Source: Rhizobium sp. Q54 | GTDB taxonomy: Bacteria > Pseudomonadota > Alphaproteobacteria > Rhizobiales > Beijerinckiaceae | NCBI GenBank assembly: GCA_945903655.1 | Contig: CAMDOY010000012.1 | Location: forward strand, 1-22,655 | DNA: 22,655 nucleotides | Direction of reading: 5' to 3' | Shown: one piece after another, positions 7,150-15,126 of the stretch | How positions within the stretch are numbered: the stretch's first letter is position 1 | Layout: each line of letters begins with the position of its first letter | Made by a program: the position numbers and the translations under genes | Notes under the pieces: generated by a model | Told to the model about the DNA's origin: nothing | Database searches by the model: none | What the model saw: the letters and a program-made list of their open reading frames with translations, nothing else

Positions 7150-7599
7150 ATGGTGCGCGTCAAAAGCCCGCAAAATCTGGGGGCTGCGGTCATTTTCATA
7201 GGGCTCGCGCTGATCGGGCTGATCTTCGGGCGGGATCTCGCCTTCGGATCGACCGCCAAGATGGGGCCAGGCTTTTTTCCCACCATTCTCAGCCTGTTGG
7301 TCCTTGGCATTGGGCTGCTGAATGTGGCCATGGCCTTTACGATCACGGGCGAGCCCATTGAAAAGCCGCACTGGCGGCCAATCACCTTCATTTGCGCCGC
7401 CATGATGGTCTTCGGTTTCGCCGTTCATTACATCGGCCTCGCCTTCAGCGCGGCGCTCCTGACCTTTCTGGCGGCGGGAGCGCGCAAGGACACGAGATGG
7501 GGTGAGACCGTCTTTCTGGCCCTCTTTCTCGCTATCTTTTCGGTGCTCTTGTTCGTTTACGGCCTTGGGCAATCGATGCCGGCCTGGTGGGGAGCCTGA
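7150..7599 (+). CDS. tctB: Tripartite tricarboxylate transporter small membrane subunit TctB
   Basis: The 149-residue inner-membrane protein has four predicted hydrophobic helices (about 10-30, 42-65, 78-108, 118-138) with the TctB hallmark KMGPGFFPTILSLLVLGIGL after the first helix. It forms the membrane unit together with TctA. The start at 7150 has GGAGG six bases upstream; an in-frame TTG at 7123 is less likely. It is followed after five bases by tctA, so the two are translationally linked. Confidence 0.92.
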   Translation: MVRVKSPQNLGAAVIFIGLALIGLIFGRDLAFGSTAKMGPGFFPTILSLLVLGIGLLNVAMAFTITGEPIEKPHWRPITFICAAMMVFGFAVHYIGLAFSAALLTFLAAGARKDTRWGETVFLALFLAIFSVLLFVYGLGQSMPAWWGA

Positions 7600-7604
7600 T
7601 CGCC

Positions 7605-9116
7605 ATGATGGACGCTTTCACCAATCTCGCGACGGGGTTCGCCGCCGCAGGCAGCCTGCAAAACATAGGCTTTGCGCTGATCGGCTGCATGCTCGGCACG
7701 CTCATTGGCGTGCTGCCGGGCATCGGGCCCATTCCCACCATCGCAATGCTCTTGCCGCTGACCTTTGGCCTTGATCCCCTCTCGTCGCTCATCATGCTGG
7801 CGGGCATCTATTACGGCGCGCAATATGGGGGATCGACGACCTCGATCCTCGTGAACATGCCGGGTGAGGCCTCCTCCGTCGTCACCTGTATGGACGGCTA
7901 CCAGATGGCGCGGCAGGGGCGCGCGGGCGCGGCGCTGGCGGTGGCGGCCCTGGGGTCCTTTTTTGCGGGCTGCGTGGGTACGGTCTTCATCGCCGCCTTT
8001 GGCCCGCCTCTGGCGGGCTTCGCCCAGCAATTCAACTCTCCGGATTATTTTTCACTGATGGCTCTCGGCCTTTTGATGGCCGTGGTGATGGCGCAGGGCT
8101 CGATTGTGAACGCCATCGGCATGGTGCTGGCGGGCCTCCTGTTCGGCCTCGTGGGCACCGACGCAAACAGCGGCGTGGCGCGCTACACTTTTGGCGTTTC
8201 AGAACTTTGGGACGGCGTGGACTTCCTGCCCATGGTCATCGGCATGTTCGGCATCGTCGAGATCATCCGCAATCTCGAGGAGAAGGAGCTGGATCGCACC
8301 TCGATCAAGACCCGCTTCCGCGATCTGTGGCCCTCATGGAGCGATTTCAAGGAGGCCTGGAAGCCGGTGATTCGCGGCACGGGATTGGGCTCCATTCTGG
8401 GCATCTTGCCCGGCGGCGGGGCGGTGCTCGCCTCCTTCGCCAGCTATACGATGGAAAAGAAGATCGCCGACGACCCCAGCCGCTTCGGCAAGGGCGCCAT
8501 CGAGGGCGTCGCGGGGCCTGAGGCCGCCAATAATGCGGCGGCGCAGACCTCCTTCATTCCGCTACTGACCCTGGGGCTTCCCTCCAACCCGATCATGGCC
8601 CTGATGATGGGCGCCATGGTCATTCAGGGCATGCAGCCGGGCTCGGCGGTGATGACCAGTCGCCCGGAACTTTTCTGGGGCATGGTCGCGAGCATGTGGA
8701 TCGGCAATCTGATGCTGGTCATCATCAACCTGCCGATGGTGGGCCTGTGGGTGAAGCTGCTGTCGGTGCCCTACCGCCTGCTCTATCCGGCCATCCTGCT
8801 GTTCTGCGTCATTGGCGTTTATGGCCTGAACAGCAACTGGGTGATGATGGCCATGACCACGGTCTTCGCCATCTTCGGCTATGTGCTGGTGCGGGTGGGC
8901 TGCGAGCCCGCGCCCATGATCCTGGGCTTCCTGCTCGGCCCCATCATGGAAGAGAACCTGCGCCGCTCGCTGGTGCTCTCGCGCGGCGACCCCATGATCT
9001 TCATTCAGCGCCCGATCTCCGCCACCCTGCTGGGCCTCTGCGTGCTGCTGATCCTGATCACGGTGCTGCCCAGCATCCGCAAATCCCGCGATGCGGCTTT
9101 CGCCGGGGGGTCATGA
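7605..9116 (+). CDS. tctA: Tripartite tricarboxylate transporter large membrane subunit TctA
   Basis: The 503-residue polytopic inner-membrane subunit carries the transport path of the TTT importer, which is thought to be driven by an ion gradient. The internal duplication typical of TctA is visible: LGTLIGVLPGIGPIPTIAML with YYGAQYGGSTTSILVNMPGE in the first half, and LGILPGGGAVLASFASY with TLGLPSNPIMALMMGAM in the second. Length is standard for the family. The start at 7605 (MMDAFTNLA) was chosen because it matches family N-termini and follows the tctB stop by five bases; a GTG at 7587 would overlap tctB. The gene ends four bases from the convergent flavoprotein gene and no terminator is visible between them. 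Confidence 0.94.
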   Translation: MMDAFTNLATGFAAAGSLQNIGFALIGCMLGTLIGVLPGIGPIPTIAMLLPLTFGLDPLSSLIMLAGIYYGAQYGGSTTSILVNMPGEASSVVTCMDGYQMARQGRAGAALAVAALGSFFAGCVGTVFIAAFGPPLAGFAQQFNSPDYFSLMALGLLMAVVMAQGSIVNAIGMVLAGLLFGLVGTDANSGVARYTFGVSELWDGVDFLPMVIGMFGIVEIIRNLEEKELDRTSIKTRFRDLWPSWSDFKEAWKPVIRGTGLGSILGILPGGGAVLASFASYTMEKKIADDPSRFGKGAIEGVAGPEAANNAAAQTSFIPLLTLGLPSNPIMALMMGAMVIQGMQPGSAVMTSRPELFWGMVASMWIGNLMLVIINLPMVGLWVKLLSVPYRLLYPAILLFCVIGVYGLNSNWVMMAMTTVFAIFGYVLVRVGCEPAPMILGFLLGPIMEENLRRSLVLSRGDPMIFIQRPISATLLGLCVLLILITVLPSIRKSRDAAFAGGS

Positions 9117-9120
9117 GGGC

Positions 9121-10323
9121 TTACCCCACAAACCCCGCCGCCGCCGCGCCCGCCGCCCGGCCGGTGGCGAAGCAGGCCTGCAGGAGGTAGCCGCCGGTCG
9201 GCGCCTCCCAATCCAGCATCTCCCCGGCCACAAAGAGGCCGGACCTGCTGCGGACCATCAGATCGTCCGTCACATCCTCAAAGCGCAGCCCCCCCGCCGT
9301 CGAGATGGCGCGGGCGATGGGGCGCACGCCGGTCAGGCGCAGGGTCAGCGCCTTGATGCGGCTCGCCTGCTCTGCGGGATCCGCAGGGAGCGGCCCGGGT
9401 TCCCGCACCAGCGCCGCCGCCACCGGCGGCAACCCGCCTGATTTGCGCAGCACGCTGGCCATGGACTGGCCGCCGCGCGGGCGCGCCAGCCGAGCCGCCA
9501 GCGCCTCAAGAGAAACATCGGGCCGCAGATCGATGGTGAGATCGGCGCCGCCGCCCCGCTCGATGGCGTCGCGCAGACCTGCGGAGAGGGCGTAGATGGC
9601 GCCCCCCTCGATCCCATGCTCGGTGATGACGCATTCCCCGCGCAGGCTGTGCCCGCCGCCCGTCAGGGTCACCGGCCCCAGGGGGAAGCCACCAAAGCTC
9701 TTCAGCACCGGCGACCAGGCGATCTCGAAGCCGCAGTTGGAGGGCCGCAGGGGCGCGACCGCGAGGCCTTCGCCACGCAGCACATCAGCCCAGCCCCCGT
9801 CGGAGCCCAGCCTTGGCCAGGAGGCGCCGCCCAGCGCCAGAACGCATGCGCCCGCCTCGACGAGACGCTCGCCCTCCGGCGTCGAAAAGCGCAGACGCCC
9901 CTGCCCGTCCCAACCCTGAAATTCGTGGCGCAGGCGGAGTTCAACCCCCAGCGCGCCCAGCTTGCGCAGCCAGGCGCGCAGCAGGGGCGAAGCCTTGAAA
10001 CTCCTCGGAAAAATCCGTCCGCTGGTGCCCACAAAGCACTCCTGCCCCAGGTCATCCGCCCAGGCGCGCAGGGCGTCCGGCGGGAAGGCCGCGATGAGGG
10101 GCGCGAGCCGCGCCTGCGCCTCGCCATAGCGGGTGAGGAAAGTGGGCTGCGGCTCATTATGGGTCAGGTTCAGCCCGCCGCGCCCCGCCAGCAGGAATTT
10201 GCGGGCGGGCGAGGGCATACGGTCATAGATGGTGACCCGCTTGCCCGCGCTGGCGGCCGCCTCCGCCGCCATGAGGCCTGCGGGGCCGGAACCGATGATG
10301 GCGATCTCAACTGTTTCAATCAT
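9121..10323 (-). CDS. FAD-dependent flavoprotein of the HI0933/BaiN family (PP_4765-like)
   Basis: The 400-residue cytoplasmic flavoprotein belongs to the HI0933-like NAD(P)/FAD oxidoreductases. The dinucleotide-binding GSGPAGLMAAEAAASAGKRV (11-30) opens the protein, KFLLAGRGGLNLTHNE (43-58) is the family signature, and ATGGYLLQACFATGRAAG near residues 375-393 closes the FAD site (here PTGGYLLQACF). The reaction is not established for this subfamily; relatives reduce unsaturated steroid intermediates, but that should not be carried over. No Shine-Dalgarno sequence is visible before the ATG (ACACCCCCC precedes it), although the N-terminus fits the family exactly. It is divergent from the RluD gene (103 bases) and convergent with tctA. 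Confidence 0.88.
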   Translation of the reverse strand: MIETVEIAIIGSGPAGLMAAEAAASAGKRVTIYDRMPSPARKFLLAGRGGLNLTHNEPQPTFLTRYGEAQARLAPLIAAFPPDALRAWADDLGQECFVGTSGRIFPRSFKASPLLRAWLRKLGALGVELRLRHEFQGWDGQGRLRFSTPEGERLVEAGACVLALGGASWPRLGSDGGWADVLRGEGLAVAPLRPSNCGFEIAWSPVLKSFGGFPLGPVTLTGGGHSLRGECVITEHGIEGGAIYALSAGLRDAIERGGGADLTIDLRPDVSLEALAARLARPRGGQSMASVLRKSGGLPPVAAALVREPGPLPADPAEQASRIKALTLRLTGVRPIARAISTAGGLRFEDVTDDLMVRSRSGLFVAGEMLDWEAPTGGYLLQACFATGRAAGAAAAGFVG

Positions 10324-10426
10324 GGGGGGTGTTTAGCAGAGACACCCGCGCCCCGTCTTGCCCCTCTTGCAGGCCATGGACGCACAGGCCTCGCCGGAAG
10401 CCCCGGCCCTGTGCTATGGAGCGCCC

Positions 10427-11515
10427 ATGAACCAACATGCCAAGCGCCGCTATCAGGCCTCCCTCGCCGCCCTGCCGGTCGAGCCCGACGAAGACACGCC
10501 CCAGGCGCCCGCGCGCACTGGCCCCGGCCTGCCGCCGGGCCTGCACACCTTTGCGGTGGAGGAAGGCGCGCGGCTGGACAAGTTTCTGGCGGGCATTTCC
10601 GACGGCATGTCGCGCACGCGCATCAAGGCGCTGAGCGAGGCCGGCTACGTGCGCGTGGACGGCAAGCTGGCGAGCGATGCGGGCGCCAAGGTGCGCGCGG
10701 GCCAGAGCGTCGAGATCGTCGTGCCCGAACCCATCGCCGCCGAGCCTGCGGGCGAGGATATCCCCCTCAGCGTCGTCTATGAGGACGATTGCCTCATCAT
10801 CATCGACAAGCCTGCAGGCCTCGTGGTGCATCCGGCGGCGGGCCATGAGACGGGCACCCTGGTCAACGCCCTGATCGCCCACTGCGGCGAGAGCCTGTCG
10901 GGCATCGGCGGGGTCAAGCGGCCGGGCATCGTGCATCGGCTCGACAAGGACACCTCCGGCCTGCTGGTGGTCGCCAAGACCGACGAGGCCCATCAGGGCC
11001 TCTCCGCCCTCTTCGCCGACCATGGGCGCACACTGTCGCTCACCCGCGAATATCTGGCCTTCGTCTGGGGCCAGCCCGAACGCTCCGCCGGCATGATCGA
11101 CGCGCCGCTCGGCCGCCATCCTTGGCACCGGGAAAAGCAGGCCGTGGTCTCCGGCGCCAAGGGCCGCGAGGCCATCACCCATTACAAGGTGGAGCGCAGC
11201 TTCGGTCGTGACGCCAATGGGCGGGCGCTGGTGACGCTGGTGCGCTGCTCCCTTGAGACCGGCCGCACCCATCAGATCCGCGTCCACATGGCCCATATCG
11301 GCCATCCCGTGCTGGGCGATCCGCTCTACGCCCAGGGCTTCCGCACCAAGACGGCCCATCTGGCCGAACCCGCGCGGGGGCTGGTGGAGGGGCTGCGGCG
11401 TCAGGCCCTGCATGCGACTTCACTAGGGTTTGAACATCCCGTGACCTCTGAGGAAATGATGTTCGAGAACCCCCTGAGCGGCATCCTCGCCAGGCTGGCG
11501 GAGGTCCTGTCCTAG
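10427..11515 (+). CDS. rluD: RluA-family 23S rRNA pseudouridine synthase, RluD-like
   Basis: The 362-residue enzyme should convert uridines of 23S rRNA to pseudouridine. An S4 RNA-binding domain covers about 47-100 (ARLDKFLAGISDGMSRTRIK, GYVRVDGK). The catalytic domain follows, with VVHRLDKDTSGLL around residues 169-180 and D173 as the catalytic aspartate, and the ETGRTHQIRVHM motif further on. A roughly 35-residue Pro-rich N-terminal tail precedes the S4 domain, as in many alphaproteobacterial members. The start at 10427 has GGAG five bases away; an upstream TTG (10358) lacks a ribosome site. Its place just before rpoH is a familiar alphaproteobacterial arrangement. RluD (helix 69) is the likeliest specificity, though RluC-like action is not excluded. 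Confidence 0.88.
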   Translation: MNQHAKRRYQASLAALPVEPDEDTPQAPARTGPGLPPGLHTFAVEEGARLDKFLAGISDGMSRTRIKALSEAGYVRVDGKLASDAGAKVRAGQSVEIVVPEPIAAEPAGEDIPLSVVYEDDCLIIIDKPAGLVVHPAAGHETGTLVNALIAHCGESLSGIGGVKRPGIVHRLDKDTSGLLVVAKTDEAHQGLSALFADHGRTLSLTREYLAFVWGQPERSAGMIDAPLGRHPWHREKQAVVSGAKGREAITHYKVERSFGRDANGRALVTLVRCSLETGRTHQIRVHMAHIGHPVLGDPLYAQGFRTKTAHLAEPARGLVEGLRRQALHATSLGFEHPVTSEEMMFENPLSGILARLAEVLS

Positions 11516-11521
11516 GACCTC
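11501..11521 (+). terminator. Hairpin spanning the rluD stop codon
   Basis: GAGGTCCT (11501-11508) and AGGACCTC (11514-11521) form a perfect 8-bp stem with a 5-base loop that includes part of the TAG stop codon (11513-11515). No T-run follows, so it is a weak terminator or an mRNA 3'-end stabiliser. Confidence 0.4.
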
Positions 11522-11613
11522 TGGAACGGACGCCCAGCCTATGTCGTTGAACCCAAAGGCGCGGGTTACCAAAATTTCATCATAAGGCCGTGTTTACGCC
11601 GGGCGGCCGCCCT

Positions 11614-11642
11614 CTTTAAGCCACGGTTTGGCGACCCTATAT
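11614..11642 (+). promoter_or_regulatory. Candidate rpoH promoter in the 274-base leader
   Basis: CCCTATAT (11635-11642) is a good -10 element, with CTTTAA (11614-11619) about 18 bases upstream of its TATAT core as a weak -35. The CCC-plus-TATAT form is compatible with either sigma-70 or sigma-32. The leader from here to the ATG is about 140 bases. It contains GCGC-GAA-GCGC (11754-11764) and a strong Shine-Dalgarno AGGAGG (11779-11784) next to a CTCCC run that could fold against it. No gene is seen in 11516-11789. Confidence 0.3.
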
Positions 11643-11789
11643 CTGCAACGTCACCGTCCGCAGTCCCACGCGGGCGGCGGCTGACAGGCCCCCGGCGCAT
11701 GAACCAGAGCTTCCAGCTCCTCGTAGGTTTCATGAGTCTCGACAGGGACCGGAGCGCGAAGCGCACCGGGGGGCTCCCAGGAGGTTGGA

Positions 11790-12695
11790 ATGGCTGCTGC
11801 GTTTTCTCTCGTATCCGCCGAAGGTGGTCTGTCTCGCTACCTTGCCGAAATTCGCCGGTTCCCCATGCTGGAGCCGCAGGAAGAATATATGCTGGCCAAG
11901 AGCTGGCGTGAGCATGGCGACCGCGACGCCGCCCAGCGGCTGGTCACCTCCCATCTGCGTCTCGTGGCCAAGATCGCCATGGGCTATCGTGGCTATGGCC
12001 TGCCCATTGGCGAGGTCGTCTCCGAGGGCAATGTGGGCCTCATGCAGGCGGTCAAGCGTTTCGAGCCGGACAAGGGTTTTCGCCTCGCCACCTACGCCAT
12101 GTGGTGGATCCGCGCGGCGATTCAAGAATATATCCTGCGCTCCTGGTCGCTGGTGAAAATGGGCACCACGGCCAACCAGAAGAAGCTGTTCTTCAACCTG
12201 CGCAAGGCCAAGAGCCAGATCTCCGCGCTGGAGGAGGGCGACCTGCGCCCCGAACAGGTCAAGACCATCGCTACCAAGCTCGGCGTCACCGAGCAGGATG
12301 TGGTGGACATGAACCGCCGCATGAGCGGCGACGCCTCCCTCAACGCGCCCATCCGTCAGGAGGGCGAGGGCGGCGAGTGGCAGGACTGGCTGGTGGACGA
12401 CAGCTCCAGCCAGGAGTCCCTGCTCGTGGAAAGCGAGGAAAGCGACAACCGGCTTGGCGCCCTGCGGCAGGCCCTTGGCGTGCTCAATGAACGCGAGCGG
12501 CGCATTTTTGAAGCGCGGCGCCTGCTGGACGAGCCGGTGACTCTGGAAGAACTCTCCGCCGAATTCTCCATCTCCCGCGAGCGTGTGCGCCAGATCGAGG
12601 TGCGCGCTTTCGAGAAGGTGCAGAAGGCTGTTGTCGCGGGCCTCGCCAAGGTGGAGGCCCTGCCCGCGCCCGGGGCAAGCCCGGCCCATGTGTGA
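11790..12695 (+). CDS. rpoH: RNA polymerase heat-shock sigma factor RpoH (sigma-32)
   Basis: The 301-residue sigma factor directs RNA polymerase to heat-shock promoters. Region 2 covers about 50-122 (SHLRLVAKIAMGYRGYG, FEPDKGFRLATYAMWWIRAAIQEYI). The RpoH box QKKLFFNLRK (130-139) distinguishes it from RpoD. Region 4 ends the protein with VTLEELSAEFSISRERVRQIE. Length is normal for the family. AGGAGG five bases before the ATG gives a strong ribosome site. A perfect terminator follows 59 bases after the stop. Alphaproteobacteria often have several rpoH copies, so whether this is the main one cannot be told. Confidence 0.97.
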   Translation: MAAAFSLVSAEGGLSRYLAEIRRFPMLEPQEEYMLAKSWREHGDRDAAQRLVTSHLRLVAKIAMGYRGYGLPIGEVVSEGNVGLMQAVKRFEPDKGFRLATYAMWWIRAAIQEYILRSWSLVKMGTTANQKKLFFNLRKAKSQISALEEGDLRPEQVKTIATKLGVTEQDVVDMNRRMSGDASLNAPIRQEGEGGEWQDWLVDDSSSQESLLVESEESDNRLGALRQALGVLNERERRIFEARRLLDEPVTLEELSAEFSISRERVRQIEVRAFEKVQKAVVAGLAKVEALPAPGASPAHV

Positions 12696-12713
12696 GTGAG
12701 GCGAGCGAAAACC

Positions 12714-12737
12714 GGCGGACGCCTTTGGTTGTCCGCC
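12714..12737 (+). other. Hairpin between rpoH and its terminator
   Basis: GGCGGAC (12714-12720) pairs with GTCCGCC (12731-12737) around a 10-base loop, directly upstream of the main terminator. The tandem arrangement may add 3'-end stability to the rpoH message. Seen in sequence; function inferred. Confidence 0.4.
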
Positions 12738-12753
12738 TTCATGATGTGATAGG

Positions 12754-12781
12754 GGCCGACGCCAATGCGTCGGCCTTTTTT
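12754..12781 (+). terminator. Intrinsic terminator of rpoH
   Basis: GGCCGACGC (12754-12762), a CAAT loop and GCGTCGGCC (12767-12775) make a perfect 9-bp GC-rich stem followed by six T residues. It terminates rpoH. The convergent TadG gene ends 10 bases further on, and its own strand has no T-run here. Confidence 0.92.
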
Positions 12782-12791
12782 GCTGGATGGA

Positions 12792-15089
12792 TTATTGCGA
12801 GGGAGCTGTCACGACGACACGAAGAGGCGGCGTTGTATAGGCTGCATCAGGCACTTGAAGTCCCGGCCAGACAGGCACGCCGCCGCTGATGACGTTACGG
12901 TAGGTCGCCTCATTCGCAATAGACGCCATGCCACTTTTGCATTCAGTAGCAAAATTCTCAAAATCACCGGGACCGGGATCATCCGGCGTGGCCTTGAATT
13001 TGTTTTTCACGCCAGGGGACAAAAGCTCTACTTCCAGATCGTCCAGGAAGACACCGCTTGTGCCCAGTCGCGGATTCGTAGTGGGTTGACCCGCCTGACC
13101 GACATCATAGGGACCCTGCACGCGAAGCTGAAATCCGTAGTATTGCGTGCGCGCCACAAGAAAGCAGTATCGCTCAGTAGCTGTCGATGTGCGGCTGACA
13201 CAATCAGACAAAGCCGAACCCGATGGGTCGTCAGTATTTCTATACTTGTTTGGGGTTGTATTTGGGGCTGTATTGTTTGTAGATACGTTCGCTTGCGTAT
13301 AAGCTCCTTCGTCTGACACGACGACAGCGGTGTAAGCGCCAACCGGGCAGACGCAGCTACTGGGGATTGGATCATGGAACACCCATCCTTGTGTCGGCGC
13401 GCCACTGGCGCTCACGCCAGTTCTTTCAATACACCAATTCCCGGTCGGAAGGGGCCTGACGGCGCCTGCCTTGAACTTTACCCTGTAAACGCCGGGCATG
13501 AGAACCATGCGACGATAAAGCCAGACACCAAGCCGTTGTGAAACGAGACGTGTTTTCGTATCATCTGAAACAGAAGGGTCTACCTCGTAAGCGAAGCTTG
13601 CGAGCTTCCAGAGGCCGGCTGCAACGCCTCCATATCTGCCCGCGTCCCAATTCGGTGGTCGACTATACCTGGAAGCAGTTGTGAAACCCGAGAAACTCGG
13701 GTCAAACTCGTCGCCATTTGACTTGACGGTCGGGGGCCTCGCCTCGAACGAATCCTTATAGAGAACCGTATTGGCGGCCCAAGGCCAGTTCGTTTGCAGC
13801 GTCTCGCGACAGGTGTTTGCACAAAACTGCACGCGACCAAGATCAAAACCATTGATGGTGTTCGTGCTTTGTGGCGGCTCTGCCACGAAGCTCAACCAGA
13901 AATAACCGGGGCTCGTGATCTTGACCTTCACGCTCCGCTCGATCCACTCTTTTGAATAGGCGCATATGTCAATTCGATTTTTTGAATTTTCAGCCCGCAG
14001 ATTTGGCGGGCTAGATGAAGCATTATATGGAAGGTTCGGGGGGCGAGGAAAGTATGTTTCTGGCGGCGGCGTCGTCGCAAATTGCGGGTTGCTCATAATA
14101 GGATCGAGATAAACCCCCGCGCGGGAACTCTGAGCGAGCCGGAAGCTGCCATTAACGGACGCTGAGTTCGGACTTGCCGTCAATGCGTGGGTGGTGGACG
14201 AAGTGACCCAATGCATTTCGCCTTCAACAGAGCCGCAAATGAACACCGGATCATAGTCCGGATAGGCGATTGTCGATCTATACCAATAGCGCAACTCATA
14301 GTCGCCATCGAGTAAAAAGACCTTTTTGGAGAGAACGCGAGGAACCTTCCCGTCGCTGCTCCCTATCCTTATCTTGGAGGAGGAATCGCCATTAATTGTT
14401 GGACCGTCGTTCTGTGAAACCGGCTTCCTCGTATTGCCAGGTGTCCCGCTATACCAATCATTGATCACCGGCTTCGTCGCATCGCCGACCTTAACTTCGG
14501 ACACCGGCGCGATCCACTTCTCATCGATGATCGAGCCGGGCGTGGAACCCTGCGTCTGGGTATCGGTCATGCCGACAATCATGGATTGCCGACCCTTGAT
14601 AGTGAAAACGCGGACGTTGAAATATTTCGCAAAATAGGTTTCAATGCCAGCGTTATACTCAACCTTGCCGGTGAAGGTGTTTGAAATGCGCTCGACCGTC
14701 ACTGTCGCCGTCGGCCCTGTCGTCAGCGTAGGCCCGGTAGAGCCAAGCTGCGCCTTGAAAATATTGGCGCCAATAGTTTTGCCGTCATCAATCGCCTTTG
14801 TATTAAACTCTGCCTGATTGTAGGCCGTATCCGAACGACCTTCTGAGGTTTGGACCACATTTCGCGCGGCATTGGCGGCGGCGCTGGCCGCAGCGAGAGC
14901 GGCCTGATCAAGCCTGCTCTTCACCAGGATCAAGTGTCCGTAATCCAGCGCAAGTCCCATCATCCCCACAATGGGAGCCATGAGCAAGCTCGTCATCATG
15001 GCTATATTGCCACGCCGAGCTGCTTTCCACCGCGCAGCCAGTCGCCGGAGGGAGGAAAGATGAGCCGGAACGAAGTTTCTCAACGCCAT
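12792..15089 (-). CDS. Very large TadG-like minor pilin with tandem beta-sandwich-like exodomain
   Basis: The 765-residue protein starts like a TadE/TadG-type Flp pilus protein. A basic N-terminus leads to ARRGNIAMMTSLLMAPIVGM and a single membrane helix (about 29-52), followed by VKSRLDQAALAAASAA. After a TadG-like segment (about 60-172), the remaining nearly 600 residues are exported and do not resemble the von Willebrand A domain seen in many TadG proteins. Three stretches open with a 'V-L-x-G-x-Y-x-L-x-F' strand (255-272, 387-403, 526-542). Each is followed later by a 'G-V-x-L-D' type strand (325-330, 414-421, 679-686), as in carbohydrate-binding jelly-roll folds. Cysteines occur at 285, 376, 423, 427, 553, 579, 581, 630, 642 and 717, suggesting disulfides. 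GGAG lies six bases before the ATG. GC content and codon use are lower than in neighbouring rpoH. Adhesion is a reasonable guess, not shown. Confidence 0.75.
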   Translation of the reverse strand: MALRNFVPAHLSSLRRLAARWKAARRGNIAMMTSLLMAPIVGMMGLALDYGHLILVKSRLDQAALAAASAAANAARNVVQTSEGRSDTAYNQAEFNTKAIDDGKTIGANIFKAQLGSTGPTLTTGPTATVTVERISNTFTGKVEYNAGIETYFAKYFNVRVFTIKGRQSMIVGMTDTQTQGSTPGSIIDEKWIAPVSEVKVGDATKPVINDWYSGTPGNTRKPVSQNDGPTINGDSSSKIRIGSSDGKVPRVLSKKVFLLDGDYELRYWYRSTIAYPDYDPVFICGSVEGEMHWVTSSTTHALTASPNSASVNGSFRLAQSSRAGVYLDPIMSNPQFATTPPPETYFPRPPNLPYNASSSPPNLRAENSKNRIDICAYSKEWIERSVKVKITSPGYFWLSFVAEPPQSTNTINGFDLGRVQFCANTCRETLQTNWPWAANTVLYKDSFEARPPTVKSNGDEFDPSFSGFTTASRYSRPPNWDAGRYGGVAAGLWKLASFAYEVDPSVSDDTKTRLVSQRLGVWLYRRMVLMPGVYRVKFKAGAVRPLPTGNWCIERTGVSASGAPTQGWVFHDPIPSSCVCPVGAYTAVVVSDEGAYTQANVSTNNTAPNTTPNKYRNTDDPSGSALSDCVSRTSTATERYCFLVARTQYYGFQLRVQGPYDVGQAGQPTTNPRLGTSGVFLDDLEVELLSPGVKNKFKATPDDPGPGDFENFATECKSGMASIANEATYRNVISGGVPVWPGLQVPDAAYTTPPLRVVVTAPSQ

Positions 15090-15126
15090 GGTGAACTCCG
15101 GATGATCTGCTCAAGAAGAAGGCTGA

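Noticed and set aside
7857..7938. Search for CRISPR arrays, tRNA cloverleaves and IS ends across the window
   Set aside because: GC-rich tandem-looking stretches such as this one are codon-bias repeats within tctA; no regularly spaced repeats, tRNA arms or transposase motifs were found.
10316..11413. Long minus-strand open frame opposite rluD
   Set aside because: An antisense shadow of a high-GC gene: its His/Ala/Gly-rich translation has no family motif, while the opposite strand has intact RluD motifs.
11730..12689. Long minus-strand open frame opposite rpoH
   Set aside because: It covers rpoH almost exactly and has no recognisable domain; a GC-skew artefact.
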